Source: Azospirillum melinis
GTDB taxonomy: Bacteria; Pseudomonadota; Alphaproteobacteria; Azospirillales; Azospirillaceae
Direction of reading: 5' to 3'
Assembly: GCF_013340935.1 (NCBI RefSeq)
Contig: NZ_WHOS01000069.1
Coordinates: forward strand, 1 to 37,303
Length of the DNA: 37,303 nucleotides
Below the pieces are notes generated by a model. The model saw only the letters and a program-made list of their open reading frames with translations. It was not told where the DNA came from and did no database searches. The position numbers and the translations under genes were made by a program. Shown here piece after piece: positions 1 through 9,198 of this stretch. The stretch's first letter is position 1; each line of letters starts with the position of its first letter.

Positions 1-144
1 GCCATGGGCGAAGTTGATGACGTTCAACATGCCGAAGATCACCGCCAGCCCAAGGCTGAGCAGCGCATAGAAGGAACCATTGATGAGTCCGAGCAGAAGC
101 TGCCCGAACAGCACTTGGGGCGGAACTCCCAGCAGGCTGACCAT
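1..144 (-). CDS. livH: Branched-chain amino acid ABC transporter permease, LivH type (partial, N-terminus only)
   Basis: This is the first 48 codons of an inner-membrane permease; the rest lies beyond the left edge. The start ATG is at 144-142 on the minus strand. The fragment contains a hydrophobic segment followed by INGSFYALLSLGLAVIFG and NVINFAHG, which are hallmarks of the first membrane segments of LivH-type permeases. It lies 112 bp downstream of a binding-protein gene on the same strand and completes the livG-livF-binding protein-livH set. The partner LivM permease is not in the window. The family assignment is firm; the substrate (branched-chain amino acids, amides, urea or other) is not shown. 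Confidence 0.88.
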   Translation of the reverse strand, partial: MVSLLGVPPQVLFGQLLLGLINGSFYALLSLGLAVIFGMLNVINFAHG

Positions 145-205
145 GTCCGCGTCTCTCCCGGTTCGTGGTTGTTGTTTTTTGTTTTGGATTGGATGGTCGT
201 CGGTT

Positions 206-248
206 GCCGTCCTCCAATCCCGCCCAATGGGCGGGATTGGAGGACGGC
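206..248. terminator. Perfect 20-bp inverted repeat between binding protein and livH
   Basis: Positions 206-225 pair perfectly with 229-248 around a 3-base loop. It sits 9 bp after the stop of the binding-protein gene and about 60 bp before livH. There is no clear U-tract on the minus strand, so it may act as a stabiliser or partial attenuator that raises binding-protein mRNA over permease mRNA, as is common in binding-protein operons. That role is inferred. Confidence 0.65.
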
Positions 249-256
249 TTAACCCC

Positions 257-1465
257 TTATTTCACCAGCGGGCAGCCGCTCTGCTTGGGGTCCATGAAGG
301 CAGTGTCAGCCGGGATGGTCTTGACGATTTTGTAGTAGTCCCAGGCCCCCTTCGACTCGGCCGGGGTCTTCACCTGGGCCAGATACATGTCGTGGAACAT
401 ACGGCCGTTGGCGGCAATCTTGCCCTTCTTGGCGAACATGTCCTCGACCGGCAGTTCGCGCATCTTCGCCGACACCTTGTCGGCGTCGTCGGTCTTCGCC
501 GCCTCGACCGCCTTGAGATAGTGCTTCACCGCCGAATAAACGCCGGCCTGCACCATGGTCGGCTTCTTGCCGGCCTTCGCCTCGAACTTTTTCGACCACT
601 CGCGGGTCTGCTCGTCCGCATCCCAATAGAAGCCGGTGGTCAGCATCAGCCCCTGCGCCGATTGCAGGCCCAGCGCATTCACGTCGGAGATGAACATCAG
701 CAGGCCGGCCAGGCTCTGGCCCGACTGGGTGATGCCGAACTCCGCGGCCTGCTTGACCGCGTTGACCGTGTCGCCGCCGGCATTCGCCAGCCCGATGACG
801 TCGGCGCCCGAACCTTGCGCCTGCAACAGGAAGGACGAGAAGTCCGACGTGCCGAGCGGATGGCGAACCGAGCCGGAGATGGTACCGCCAAGCGACTTCA
901 CCATCTTGGTGGTCTCCTCCTCCAGCGACTGGCCGAAGGCATAGTCGGCGGTCACGAAGAACCACTTCTTCTTGCCCTGCTCATACAGGGCGCGGCCGGT
1001 TCCGGCAGCCATGGCGTAGTTGTCGTAGGTCCACTGGAAGCCGTAGGGGCTGCACTGCGCACCGCTGAGCGCGGTGGCGCCGGGACCGGACATCAGGAAG
1101 ATGCGCTTCTTGTCCTTGGTGATGCCCTGCACCGCCAGGGCGGCGGCGGAGTTCGGCACGTCGGCGATGACGTCGACGCCACCGGTATCCACCCATTCGC
1201 GCGCCTTGGAGGCAGCAATGTCGGCCTTGTTCTGGTGATCGGCGACGACGATCTCGACGGGCGCGCCGGCGACCTTGTTGCCGAACTCCTCCGCCGCCAT
1301 CCGCGCGGCGATGGCGGAGCCCTCGCCGGCCAGATCGGCGTAGATGCCGGAACGGTCGTTCAGCACGCCGATGCGGATGACGTTGTCCGACACCTGGGCG
1401 GAAGCCGGAACGACAGTCCCGGCGAGCGTCAGCAGGGCGGTGCCGGCGAGAAGAAGCGTGCGCAT
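257..1465 (-). CDS. ABC transporter substrate-binding protein, LivK type (Peripla_BP_6), copy 1
   Basis: This 402-residue periplasmic binding protein has a clear signal peptide: a basic start, a hydrophobic stretch, then PASAQ with likely cleavage near residue 23. The mature protein begins with IRIGVLNDRSGIYADLAG, the usual opening of type I periplasmic ligand-binding folds. The C-terminus has SGCPLVK, a Cys probably paired with an internal Cys. It is a paralogue of the protein at 3246-4535: both share VADHQNKADI, a DGVDVIADV-like stretch and QCSP, and similar ends. The gene lies 152 bp after livF and before livH, so it is part of the same leftward operon. The ligand is unknown; LivK-type proteins bind amino acids, amides, urea or aromatic acids. 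Confidence 0.9.
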   Translation of the reverse strand: MRTLLLAGTALLTLAGTVVPASAQVSDNVIRIGVLNDRSGIYADLAGEGSAIAARMAAEEFGNKVAGAPVEIVVADHQNKADIAASKAREWVDTGGVDVIADVPNSAAALAVQGITKDKKRIFLMSGPGATALSGAQCSPYGFQWTYDNYAMAAGTGRALYEQGKKKWFFVTADYAFGQSLEEETTKMVKSLGGTISGSVRHPLGTSDFSSFLLQAQGSGADVIGLANAGGDTVNAVKQAAEFGITQSGQSLAGLLMFISDVNALGLQSAQGLMLTTGFYWDADEQTREWSKKFEAKAGKKPTMVQAGVYSAVKHYLKAVEAAKTDDADKVSAKMRELPVEDMFAKKGKIAANGRMFHDMYLAQVKTPAESKGAWDYYKIVKTIPADTAFMDPKQSGCPLVK

Positions 1466-1617
1466 CGGAAGGTCTCTCCCTCTTGGTTTTTGTTGTCGGC
1501 CGGGTCCCGTCGTGGGTCCCTCTGCCGTGATCGGGCACGGATCCGGCGGTTCGCCGCCCCGGCCCTGGAAGAGGGGCGGAGCGGCGTCGGTGCCGGTGAT
1601 GTCGGGGGCTGGAGCGC

Positions 1618-2347
<730 letters not shown>

Positions 2348-2355
<8 letters not shown>

Positions 2356-3112
2356 GTCCGGTCCCCCCCGTGCCCATATAAGCTTCCATCACCTGCGGGT
2401 TCCTGGAGACGACCTCGTACGGCCCCTCCGCCAGGATCTCGCCGCGGCGGAGCACGGTGATGGTGTCCGACAGGTGGGCGACGACCGACAGATTGTGCTC
2501 CACCATCAGCACGGTGCGGTCGGCGGCGACGCGCTTGATCAGGGCGGCGGTGCCCTCGATGTCCTCATGGCCCATGCCGGCCAGCGGCTCGTCGAGCAGC
2601 ATCACCTCCGGGTCGAGCGCGAGCGTGGTGGCGATCTCCAGCGCGCGCTTGCGGCCATAGGGCAGCTCGGCGGCGGTGTGACCGGCCCAGGGAGTGAGGT
2701 TGACCGCCTCGATCAACTCCAGCGCCCGCTCGTGCAGGTCGTGGAGCGACGATTCGGACTTCCAGAAATGGAAGCTGGTGCCAAGCGGCCGCTGGAGCGC
2801 GACGCGGACATTCTCCAGCACGCTCAAGTGCGGGAAGACGGCCGAGATCTGGAAGGAGCGGACCAGCCCCTTGCATGCGATGTCGGCCGGCTTGGTGCGG
2901 GTGATGTCACGGCCCTTGTAGAGGATCTGGCCGCGGGTGGGGATCAGGAACTTGGTCAGCAGGTTGAACACCGTGCTCTTGCCGGCGCCGTTCGGGCCGA
3001 TCAGCGCGTGGATGGTGCCGCGGCGAACCTGAAGGTTCACGTCGCGAACCGCGACGAAGCCGCCGAACTCCTTCGAAAGTCCCCGGGCCTCCAGGATGAT
3101 GGTGCCATTCAT
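2348..3112 (-). CDS. livG: Branched-chain amino acid-type ABC transporter ATP-binding protein LivG
   Basis: This is the second ATPase of the Liv-type importer, 254 residues from the ATG at 3112. The reading frame stays open to 3220, but the extra 36 residues do not look like LivG, and MNGTIILEARGLSKEFGG is the normal family start. An AAGGA sequence lies about 13 bases upstream. Walker A is GPNGAGKST, Walker B is VMLLDEPLAGMG, and the signature is the LivG-type degenerate form LPYGRKRALEIA. It overlaps livF by 8 bp and follows a binding-protein gene by 133 bp. Confidence 0.93.
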
Positions 3113-3245
3113 GGTCGCGTTCTGGCGTCCTTCTGTTGCTGGCGGTGGGCCATGGCAATCGGGCCATGACAATCCCGATGGCGGCACTCGATGACCTGTG
3201 TCGCGACGGCCGTCCGGCATCCGCCTCTGGCGACCGTCGCTCCGC

Positions 3246-4535
3246 TTATTTCTGGCTGCTCGCGGTACCGACCAGCGGGCAATCGCTCTGGCTCAGCGGC
3301 AGGTAGGCCTCGCTCGCGGGGATCGTTGCGACCACCTTGTAATATTCCCAGGGGCCCTTCACCTCGGCCGGCTCCTTGACCTGGACAAGATAAAAATCAT
3401 GAATGAGCTTGTTGTCCGTACGCAGCCTCGCCCCGCGTGCAAAGAAATCGTCCACCGGCATCGACCTCATTTTTTCCATGACGGCATCGGTCGAATCCGT
3501 GCCGGCCGCCGCGACGGACTTCAGGTAATGCAGCACGGCGGAATAGACCGCCGCCTGGGGAGCTGTCGGCATGCGGCTGCGGACCTGATAGAACCGCCGA
3601 CCGAACGCCCTGGTCTCGTCGTTCAGGTCCCAGTACCAGGCGGTGACCGTCGTCAGGCCCTTTGCGATCTCCGGCCCCATGCTGTGCACGTCGGTCAGGA
3701 ACATGAGTTCCGCAACCACCTTCTGCGAACTCTTGTCCATTCCGAACTCGTTCCACTGCTTCATCGCGGCGACGAGCTGGTCGCCGGCATTCGCGAAGGC
3801 AACGACTTTTGCCTGCGAACTGCTTGCCTGAAGAATGAAGGAACTGTATTCGACGGTACCGAGCGGATGGAAGATCGCACCGGCCGATTTTCCGCCGACC
3901 TCGGACAATATCCGCTGGGACTCCGACACCATGTTCCGGCCGAAGGCGTAGTCGGCCGCCACGAAGAACCAGCTGTCCTGGCCTTCGGAAACGAGCCTGC
4001 GGATCGGGGCGGCGACCAGATTGTAGTTGTCGTGGAGCCAGGCGATGCCGGTCGGCGAACACTGCTTGCCGCTGATCTCGGTCGTTCCGACCGCCGAATA
4101 GATGACGATCTTGTTCTTGTCGCGGGCGACCGACTGGATCGCCAGAGCGACGGCGGAGTTTCCGACATCGGCGATCATGTCGACGCCGTCGACGTCGATC
4201 CACCGGCGCACGACCTGGGACCCGATGTCGGCCTTGTTCTGATGGTCGGCTATGACAAGTTCGACCTTCAGGTCAGGCTTCAATTTTTGAAAGTCCTCGA
4301 TCGCCAGCTTGGCGGCGACGACAGAGCCGGGCCCCGCTATGTCGGACAAGGCTCCCGATTGATCGTTGATGATGCCGATTTTCACCACGCCGTCCGAGAT
4401 TTCGGCCGCCGAAACGGTCGCCGCCGAAACGGTCGTCATGATTGCCACGGCCGACAGCGCGGCAGCGGCCGTCGTCGATTTCCGGATGGCGGACCGGTAC
4501 CAGGGCTTGATGAAGCGGCTTCGATGATGGTGCAT
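3246..4535 (-). CDS. ABC transporter substrate-binding protein, LivK type, copy 2
   Basis: This 429-residue periplasmic binding protein is the first gene of the leftward liv-type operon. The N-terminal extension is basic (residues 1-20), followed by an Ala-rich hydrophobic stretch and a likely cleavage near VSAAE (about residue 44). The mature start VVKIGIINDQSGALSDIAG matches the Peripla_BP_6 family. It is a paralogue of the binding protein at 257-1465, and both end in a Cys-Pro-Leu-Val motif. GGGACGACGA lies just upstream of the ATG as a weak ribosome site. Its ligand probably differs from that of copy 1, but this is inference. Confidence 0.88.
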   Translation of the reverse strand: MHHHRSRFIKPWYRSAIRKSTTAAAALSAVAIMTTVSAATVSAAEISDGVVKIGIINDQSGALSDIAGPGSVVAAKLAIEDFQKLKPDLKVELVIADHQNKADIGSQVVRRWIDVDGVDMIADVGNSAVALAIQSVARDKNKIVIYSAVGTTEISGKQCSPTGIAWLHDNYNLVAAPIRRLVSEGQDSWFFVAADYAFGRNMVSESQRILSEVGGKSAGAIFHPLGTVEYSSFILQASSSQAKVVAFANAGDQLVAAMKQWNEFGMDKSSQKVVAELMFLTDVHSMGPEIAKGLTTVTAWYWDLNDETRAFGRRFYQVRSRMPTAPQAAVYSAVLHYLKSVAAAGTDSTDAVMEKMRSMPVDDFFARGARLRTDNKLIHDFYLVQVKEPAEVKGPWEYYKVVATIPASEAYLPLSQSDCPLVGTASSQK

Positions 4536-4818
4536 GTTTCTCGTCGTCCCTGCGCTGGTCGGTCATTGCGATTGCTGTGACGCGATGGATTTTTCCGCCC
4601 GGCCACGTCCGTGCCCCTGATCTCCTTGCGAGCCGGCTATTCCGACGCTCACCGAAAAGATGGCATGGCTCACCCTGGTGCCCGGCCCGGTATTCGGCCT
4701 TCAAAGGCGAAGAATCCGTGCAAGCTCCCTGTTCTGGTTACGGCACCGCCGACCATGGAGGTCCGGCCGAATGCCTGCCAGATTATGTTAACTTTCTTAC
4801 TCTGGCCGGGCGTGCAGT
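4536..4818. other. Intergenic stretch upstream of the liv-type operon
   Basis: There is no convincing gene in this stretch. It should carry the promoter of the leftward liv-type operon, but no clear sigma-70 boxes could be picked by eye. Open frames that cross it have no family resemblance and read against neighbouring genes. Confidence 0.5.
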
Positions 4819-4852
4819 CGCCCGCCATCCTCCCAAGGGAGGATGGCGGGCG
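4819..4852. terminator. Perfect 16-bp hairpin downstream of the GlxA-type regulator
   Basis: Bases 4819-4834 pair with 4837-4852 around AA. It lies 31 bp beyond the regulator's stop at 4883. There is no U-tract, so it is a GC-rich termination or stability element similar in build to the hairpin at 206-248. Confidence 0.6.
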
Positions 4853-4882
4853 GCCCCGTGCCTCGTTCGGCACCGGACACCG

Positions 4883-5842
4883 TCACCGGGTCGGCGGGGG
4901 GGCCTTGGCTTCGCGGGCAGCGCGGCGGAGCGATTGCGGTGCTTGGCCGTACGCGCGGATGAAGGCACGGCGCATCCGTTCGGGATCGCCGAAGCCGGTG
5001 ATCTGGGCCACGCGCTCGATCATCTCGCTGGAGGACTCGATCCACGCCCGTGCAACTTCGATCCGCAGCTTCTCGATCGCCTTCGACGGGGTCATACCGG
5101 TCTCGGCAATGAAGGTGCGGGCGAAATGCCGGGAACTCATGCCGACGCGTTCGGCAAGATCCTCCACGGTCAGGGCTTGGTCGAGATGCTCGCGCGCCCA
5201 GGACAGCAGCGCGTCGAAACGGCCGTTCGGGGCCTTCAGTTCGAGAAGAGGCGAGAACTGTGTCTGCCTGCCGCTGCGGCGGTGATAGAGCACGAGCTGG
5301 CGTGCGGTTTTCTGCGCGACCGCGTCGCCATGATCCTCGGCGACCAGCGCAAGCGCAAGGTCGATCCCGGCGGTGATGCCGGCGGAGGTCCACACTCCGC
5401 CGTCGTGGGTGAATATCTTGTCCGGTTCGAGCTTCACCTCGGGATAGCGTGCCATGAAATCCTGCGTGCGGCACCAGTGGGTGGTGGCGCGCCGGCCTTC
5501 GAGCAGCCCGGCTTCGGCCAGGACATAGGCGCCGGAACAGACGCTGGCGATCCGCACCCCCCGGCTTGCGAGCCGCCGTACAAAGGCGACCGTCGTCCTG
5601 CACGCCGCCGCCGCAGCGACGCCCTCTCCTCCGGCGACGATCAAGGTCGTGACCGGTTTGGCCGACCGCAGCCCGTATGCGAATGTCTCGACGCCCGAAG
5701 AACTCCGCACCGGCCCCGCCTCAACGGCGTACATCCGGATCGCCGGTGCCGTGCCGGCAAAGCGTCCGGCGATCTCGAACACGGATATCGGCCCCGCGGC
5801 GTCCAGCAGCTGGAAGTCCGGATAGATCAGAACTCCGATCAT
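4883..5842 (-). CDS. GlxA family transcriptional regulator (DJ-1/PfpI domain plus AraC helix-turn-helix)
   Basis: This 319-residue regulator has an N-terminal DJ-1/PfpI-like domain (residues 1 to about 170) with the nucleophile-elbow Cys102 in SVCSGAYVLAEAG and the family motif ATTHW. A C-terminal AraC-type double helix-turn-helix follows (about 215-310), including LAERVGMSSRHFARTF and a second helix region ending in RRAFIRAYG. In GlxA-type regulators the first domain is thought to sense a small metabolite. It is transcribed divergently from a stand-alone DJ-1/PfpI enzyme 93 bp away, which suggests it controls that gene. The inducer is unknown. Confidence 0.9.
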   Translation of the reverse strand: MIGVLIYPDFQLLDAAGPISVFEIAGRFAGTAPAIRMYAVEAGPVRSSSGVETFAYGLRSAKPVTTLIVAGGEGVAAAAACRTTVAFVRRLASRGVRIASVCSGAYVLAEAGLLEGRRATTHWCRTQDFMARYPEVKLEPDKIFTHDGGVWTSAGITAGIDLALALVAEDHGDAVAQKTARQLVLYHRRSGRQTQFSPLLELKAPNGRFDALLSWAREHLDQALTVEDLAERVGMSSRHFARTFIAETGMTPSKAIEKLRIEVARAWIESSSEMIERVAQITGFGDPERMRRAFIRAYGQAPQSLRRAAREAKAPPPTR

Positions 5843-5885
5843 GCGTCCGTCCGAAAAGGAGGGAATTACGCCGTTTCTGACCCGA

Positions 5886-5898
5886 TGCCATCATGGCA
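5886..5898. promoter_or_regulatory. 13-bp palindrome in the divergent regulator/DJ-1 promoter region
   Basis: TGCCAT-C-ATGGCA is a perfect inverted repeat midway between the GlxA-type regulator and the DJ-1 enzyme gene. It is a candidate operator. AraC-type proteins often bind direct repeats, so ownership is uncertain. Confidence 0.4.
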
Positions 5899-5935
5899 GA
5901 TTTCTGTCGTCAAGCCGAATATTTGGAGCCAAGCG

Positions 5936-6622
5936 ATGGCAACACCGTTGCAAATCGGACTAATGGTCTTCCCCCAGGTCACACAACTCGACCTCACGGG
6001 TCCATTACAGGTCTTTTCCAGTGTGCCGGGCGCCGAAGTCCACTTGATCTGGAAAAACATGGAGCCGGTGCCGAGCGATTCCGTCCTTGCGATGACGCCG
6101 ACCGTGACGTTTGCCGACTGCCCGCAACTCGACGTCATCTGCGTACCGGGTGGATATGGCACCGACGGCCTTCTCGGCGACGACGAGGTGCTCGGCTTCC
6201 TCCGCAAGCAGGCGGAGGGCGCCCGGTACATCACCTCGGTCTGCACCGGATCGCTGGTGCTCGGGGCGGCTGGCCTGTTGAAGGGCTATCGCGCGACCAC
6301 CCATTGGAGCGCGGTCGAGGCGCTTCCGCTGTTCGGGGCGACGCTGTCGCGCGAACGGGTCTGCATCGACCGCAACCGCATCACCGGCGGCGGCGTCACC
6401 GCCGGAATCGATTTCGCGCTGACTTTGGTGGCGACCCTCGTCGACCGTGCGACCGCGGAGATGGTGCAGTTGCGCCTGGAATACAATCCCGCCCCGCCGT
6501 TCGACGCGGGCTCGCCGGACACCGCGCCGGCGGAGGTTCTCGCAGCGATGAGCGAAAGGATCGCACCGTTCCGGGCGCGCCGGATGGAGGCGGTCCGGCA
6601 GGCCGCCGCGCGGATGTCCTGA
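5936..6622 (+). CDS. DJ-1/PfpI family protein, isonitrile hydratase type
   Basis: This is a 228-residue cytoplasmic enzyme. The frame is open much further upstream, but the conserved protein starts at the ATG at 5936, with GGAG seven bases before it. The sequence opens IGLMVFPQVTQLDLTGP, carries the elbow Cys103 in TSVCTGSLVLGAAGLL, and has the ATTHW and GGGVTAGID motifs. These and the length agree with bacterial isonitrile hydratases (InhA type), which hydrate isonitriles to N-substituted formamides through the Cys. Other DJ-1/PfpI activities cannot be ruled out. The divergent GlxA-type regulator has a related sensor domain. Confidence 0.88.
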   Translation: MATPLQIGLMVFPQVTQLDLTGPLQVFSSVPGAEVHLIWKNMEPVPSDSVLAMTPTVTFADCPQLDVICVPGGYGTDGLLGDDEVLGFLRKQAEGARYITSVCTGSLVLGAAGLLKGYRATTHWSAVEALPLFGATLSRERVCIDRNRITGGGVTAGIDFALTLVATLVDRATAEMVQLRLEYNPAPPFDAGSPDTAPAEVLAAMSERIAPFRARRMEAVRQAAARMS

Positions 6623-6654
6623 TCCCCGCACGGCCATCGCGCGGACAGGACTCT

Positions 6655-6678
6655 CTCCGCCGGCCCCAGCCGGCGGAG
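6655..6678. terminator. 10-bp GC hairpin after the DJ-1/PfpI gene
   Basis: CTCCGCCGGC pairs with GCCGGCGGAG around CCCA, 33 bp after the stop at 6622. No U-tract follows. It probably separates this gene from the LuxR-type gene. Confidence 0.5.
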
Positions 6679-6732
6679 CCGCGGCGGCCGTTTCGGAAAA
6701 CACGATCCCGACCTCTACGGAACGAGGGCGAA

Positions 6733-7560
6733 ATGCTGTGTCATGGAGATGCGCAAGGCTCCACCGTTTCCCACCACGGCCTTCTGGCCTCCTGGGCGGA
6801 GACGTCGGCGGACCTTGTCGACGCGATCGAAGATCCGGTGTTCCCGAGCATCTTCTCCCGCTCCCTCGCCACATTGATCTCCTTCGAGGAATGCACCCAG
6901 CTCCTGTACGACGGCGACCGGCGGCAGGTTCTGGTCGGCCGCGACGGCCGGGACCGTTCGGGAACCGGCTTCGAACACCGGGACGGCGGTACGGCGCGGC
7001 ATCCATTTGATCGGATGTACCGCGCCGGCGTGAGATCGGGTGTCCACCTGCTGCGCGAGCCCTCGCGCGAGCCGGCCGGGAAGCTCGGATATCCAGCCAG
7101 GGAATGCCGGGCTGACGGTATGCCGGACGGCGGCGAAGAGCTGTGCATCGCCCTGCCGATGTCCGGCGAGGCCTGCACCTTGATGGTGCTGACGCGCAGG
7201 CGCAGCGGACGGCAATTCACGGACGAAGAGGCCGGACGGGTGAGAAGCGTCCTCCCCTTCCTGACCTCGGTGTTCCGCCGCCATTGGCACCGTGCCGGTC
7301 TGCCGGCCGACGGCCGGAGCGACACCATCGAGCACAGGCTGCTGCAAAGGATCGAGCGGCTGAGCCCGCGCGAGAAGGAGATCGTCGGTCTGCTGATCGG
7401 CGGCCACTCGACCCTGTCAATCAGCCTCCGATTGGATATTTCCGGAACGACGGTGAAGACCCACCGCAAGAATCTGTACTCGAAGCTGGGGGTCGGGACA
7501 ATACACGAGCTGTTCAGTCTTTATGGGAACTCCCTGAAAGAGTGTATGGCGCGCAGCTGA
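6733..7560 (+). CDS. LuxR family transcriptional regulator (orphan)
   Basis: This is a 275-residue protein from the ATG at 6733, preceded by an AACGAGGGCGAA ribosome site. Upstream in-frame sequence is a shadow of the DJ-1 gene. Residues about 210-264 form a LuxR/GerE helix-turn-helix, with LSPREKEIVGLLIGGHS, SISLRLDISGTTVKTH and RKNLYSKLG. The first 200 residues lack the acyl-homoserine-lactone pocket pattern and do not match a receiver domain (no phospho-Asp pattern). They look like the GAF-like or unclassified sensor half seen in LuxR regulators of catabolic operons. It lies 114 bp before the D-aminoacylase operon on the same strand, so it may control it. Confidence 0.82.
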   Translation: MLCHGDAQGSTVSHHGLLASWAETSADLVDAIEDPVFPSIFSRSLATLISFEECTQLLYDGDRRQVLVGRDGRDRSGTGFEHRDGGTARHPFDRMYRAGVRSGVHLLREPSREPAGKLGYPARECRADGMPDGGEELCIALPMSGEACTLMVLTRRRSGRQFTDEEAGRVRSVLPFLTSVFRRHWHRAGLPADGRSDTIEHRLLQRIERLSPREKEIVGLLIGGHSTLSISLRLDISGTTVKTHRKNLYSKLGVGTIHELFSLYGNSLKECMARS

Positions 7561-7674
7561 TGATACGGGTTCTTGCAATTTTAAAATAATCGTTCCGTTC
7601 CTGCGATGGACGGGGTGCCGCGGGAGCCGACGGTCTGCCGGCCGCAGGCGCATGGATCGGGGAGTGACGGGACC

Positions 7675-9198
7675 TTGTCGAACGACGCATACGATCTGGT
7701 GATCCACGGGGGCCGTGTCATCGATCCCGAAAGCGGACGGGACGAGATCGCCGATGTCGCCATCAGGTCGGGGACCATCGCCGCGGTCGGTGCGATCCCG
7801 GCGGCGTCCGGCGAAAAGACCCTCGACGCCTCGGGGAAGGTCGTGTGCCCCGGCTTCGTGGACATCCATGCGCATGGCCAGTCGGTCGCCGCGGATTGGA
7901 TGCAGGCGTTCGACGGCGTGACCACCGCGCTGGAACTGGAGGTCGGGGTCCTGCCGGTGGCGGCCTGGTACGACCGGCAGCGGGCCGAAGGGCGTGCCCT
8001 GAACCACGGGGTATCGGTCGGCTGGATCTTCGCACGCAAGGCCGTCAAGGCCGGCATCGCCCCGGATCCGGACCTGCACCCGATGGAAATGATGGGCCAG
8101 GGCGCCGACGATGAGGGTGGATGGTCGAGCGCGGTGGCGTCCGCCGACGAGATCGCCCGAATCCAGGACATTCTGTCGGCCGGCCTGCGCGAGGGCGGCA
8201 TCGGCATCGGAATCCCGCACGGTTATGCGCCGGGAGCGGGCGTCAAGGAGATGACGGCGGTCTGCGGAATCGCGGCACAGGCCGGCGTCCCGACCTTCAC
8301 CCATATCCCCTTCATGTCGAACACCGATCCGCAGAGTTCGGAAGAAGCCTATGTCCGGCTGATCGGCTACGCCGCCGCAACCGGCGCCCACATGCATGTC
8401 TGCCACCTGAACTCCACCTCGCTGCACGACATCGGCCGGTGCCGGGAGCTGCTTCTGAACGCGCAGGGAAAGGGATTGCCGATCACCGTCGAAGCCTATC
8501 CCTACGGTACCGGCTCGACGGTCGTTTCCGCCGCCTTCTTCGCCGATCCGGAATTCCCGAAGCGGACCGGCTCCTCCTACGGCAGCATCGAGCTGATCCA
8601 CAACCGGCACCAGATGCGCGACCGGGACGACCTGCTCGGCGCCCGGCGGGCCGATCCGGGGGCGCTGGTCGCCTGGCATTTCCTGGATCTGGAGCGTGAC
8701 GACGCCCATCGGGACCTGCTCGACCTGTCCGTCCTGTATCCGGGCGGCGCAATCGCATCCGACGCGATGCCCTGGGTCGAACCGGACGGGTCGCTCTACC
8801 GCGGCGCGGACTGGCCGCTGCCGCGGCGTCTGTCGTCCCATCCCAGATCGGCCGGCACCTTCAGCAGGTTTCTCGGCGACTACCACCGCAAGCGCGGGAA
8901 GATCGGCCTGACGGAGGCTATCGAAAAATGCACCATCATCCCGTCGCGGATCATCGAAGGATGCGTTCCGCAGATGCGCTGGAAGGCCAGGCTGCAGGAG
9001 GGCTGCGATGCCGACATCGCCGTCTTCGATCCCGAGACCGTCGCCGAACGCGCCAGCTTCGCCGACATGACCGCGCATGCGGCCGGGATGGACGCCGTGC
9101 TGGTGGGAGGTACGCCCGTCATCCTCGACGGGACGCTGGACACGCAGGCGCGGCCGGGCCGCGCGGTGAGAGGAGGGAGGCGGAACGATGACTCATGA
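7675..9198 (+). CDS. N-acyl-D-amino-acid deacylase (D-aminoacylase) family amidohydrolase
   Basis: This metal-dependent amidohydrolase has 507 residues from the TTG at 7675, which is preceded by GGGGAG at a good distance. The frame is also open to an ATG at 7606 but without a ribosome site. The start YDLVIHGGRVIDPESG is typical of the D-aminoacylase/hydantoinase fold. The metal site shows HAH (His65, His67) and later His residues in THIPFMSN and CHLNSTS. ASDAMPW contains the likely catalytic Asp. The usual Cys ligand region (TTxxxGxCG) is changed to TTALELEVG, so metal bridging may use Glu. It overlaps the G3E GTPase gene by 11 bp. The likely reaction is hydrolysis of N-acyl-D-amino acids; specificity (D-Glu, D-Asp or general) is not shown. 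Confidence 0.85.
   Translation: MSNDAYDLVIHGGRVIDPESGRDEIADVAIRSGTIAAVGAIPAASGEKTLDASGKVVCPGFVDIHAHGQSVAADWMQAFDGVTTALELEVGVLPVAAWYDRQRAEGRALNHGVSVGWIFARKAVKAGIAPDPDLHPMEMMGQGADDEGGWSSAVASADEIARIQDILSAGLREGGIGIGIPHGYAPGAGVKEMTAVCGIAAQAGVPTFTHIPFMSNTDPQSSEEAYVRLIGYAAATGAHMHVCHLNSTSLHDIGRCRELLLNAQGKGLPITVEAYPYGTGSTVVSAAFFADPEFPKRTGSSYGSIELIHNRHQMRDRDDLLGARRADPGALVAWHFLDLERDDAHRDLLDLSVLYPGGAIASDAMPWVEPDGSLYRGADWPLPRRLSSHPRSAGTFSRFLGDYHRKRGKIGLTEAIEKCTIIPSRIIEGCVPQMRWKARLQEGCDADIAVFDPETVAERASFADMTAHAAGMDAVLVGGTPVILDGTLDTQARPGRAVRGGRRNDDS

Noticed and set aside
4577..6622. A 681-codon open frame on the plus strand
   Set aside because: Only the last 228 codons match a family (DJ-1/PfpI). The rest is antisense to the GlxA-type regulator and stays open because of high GC.
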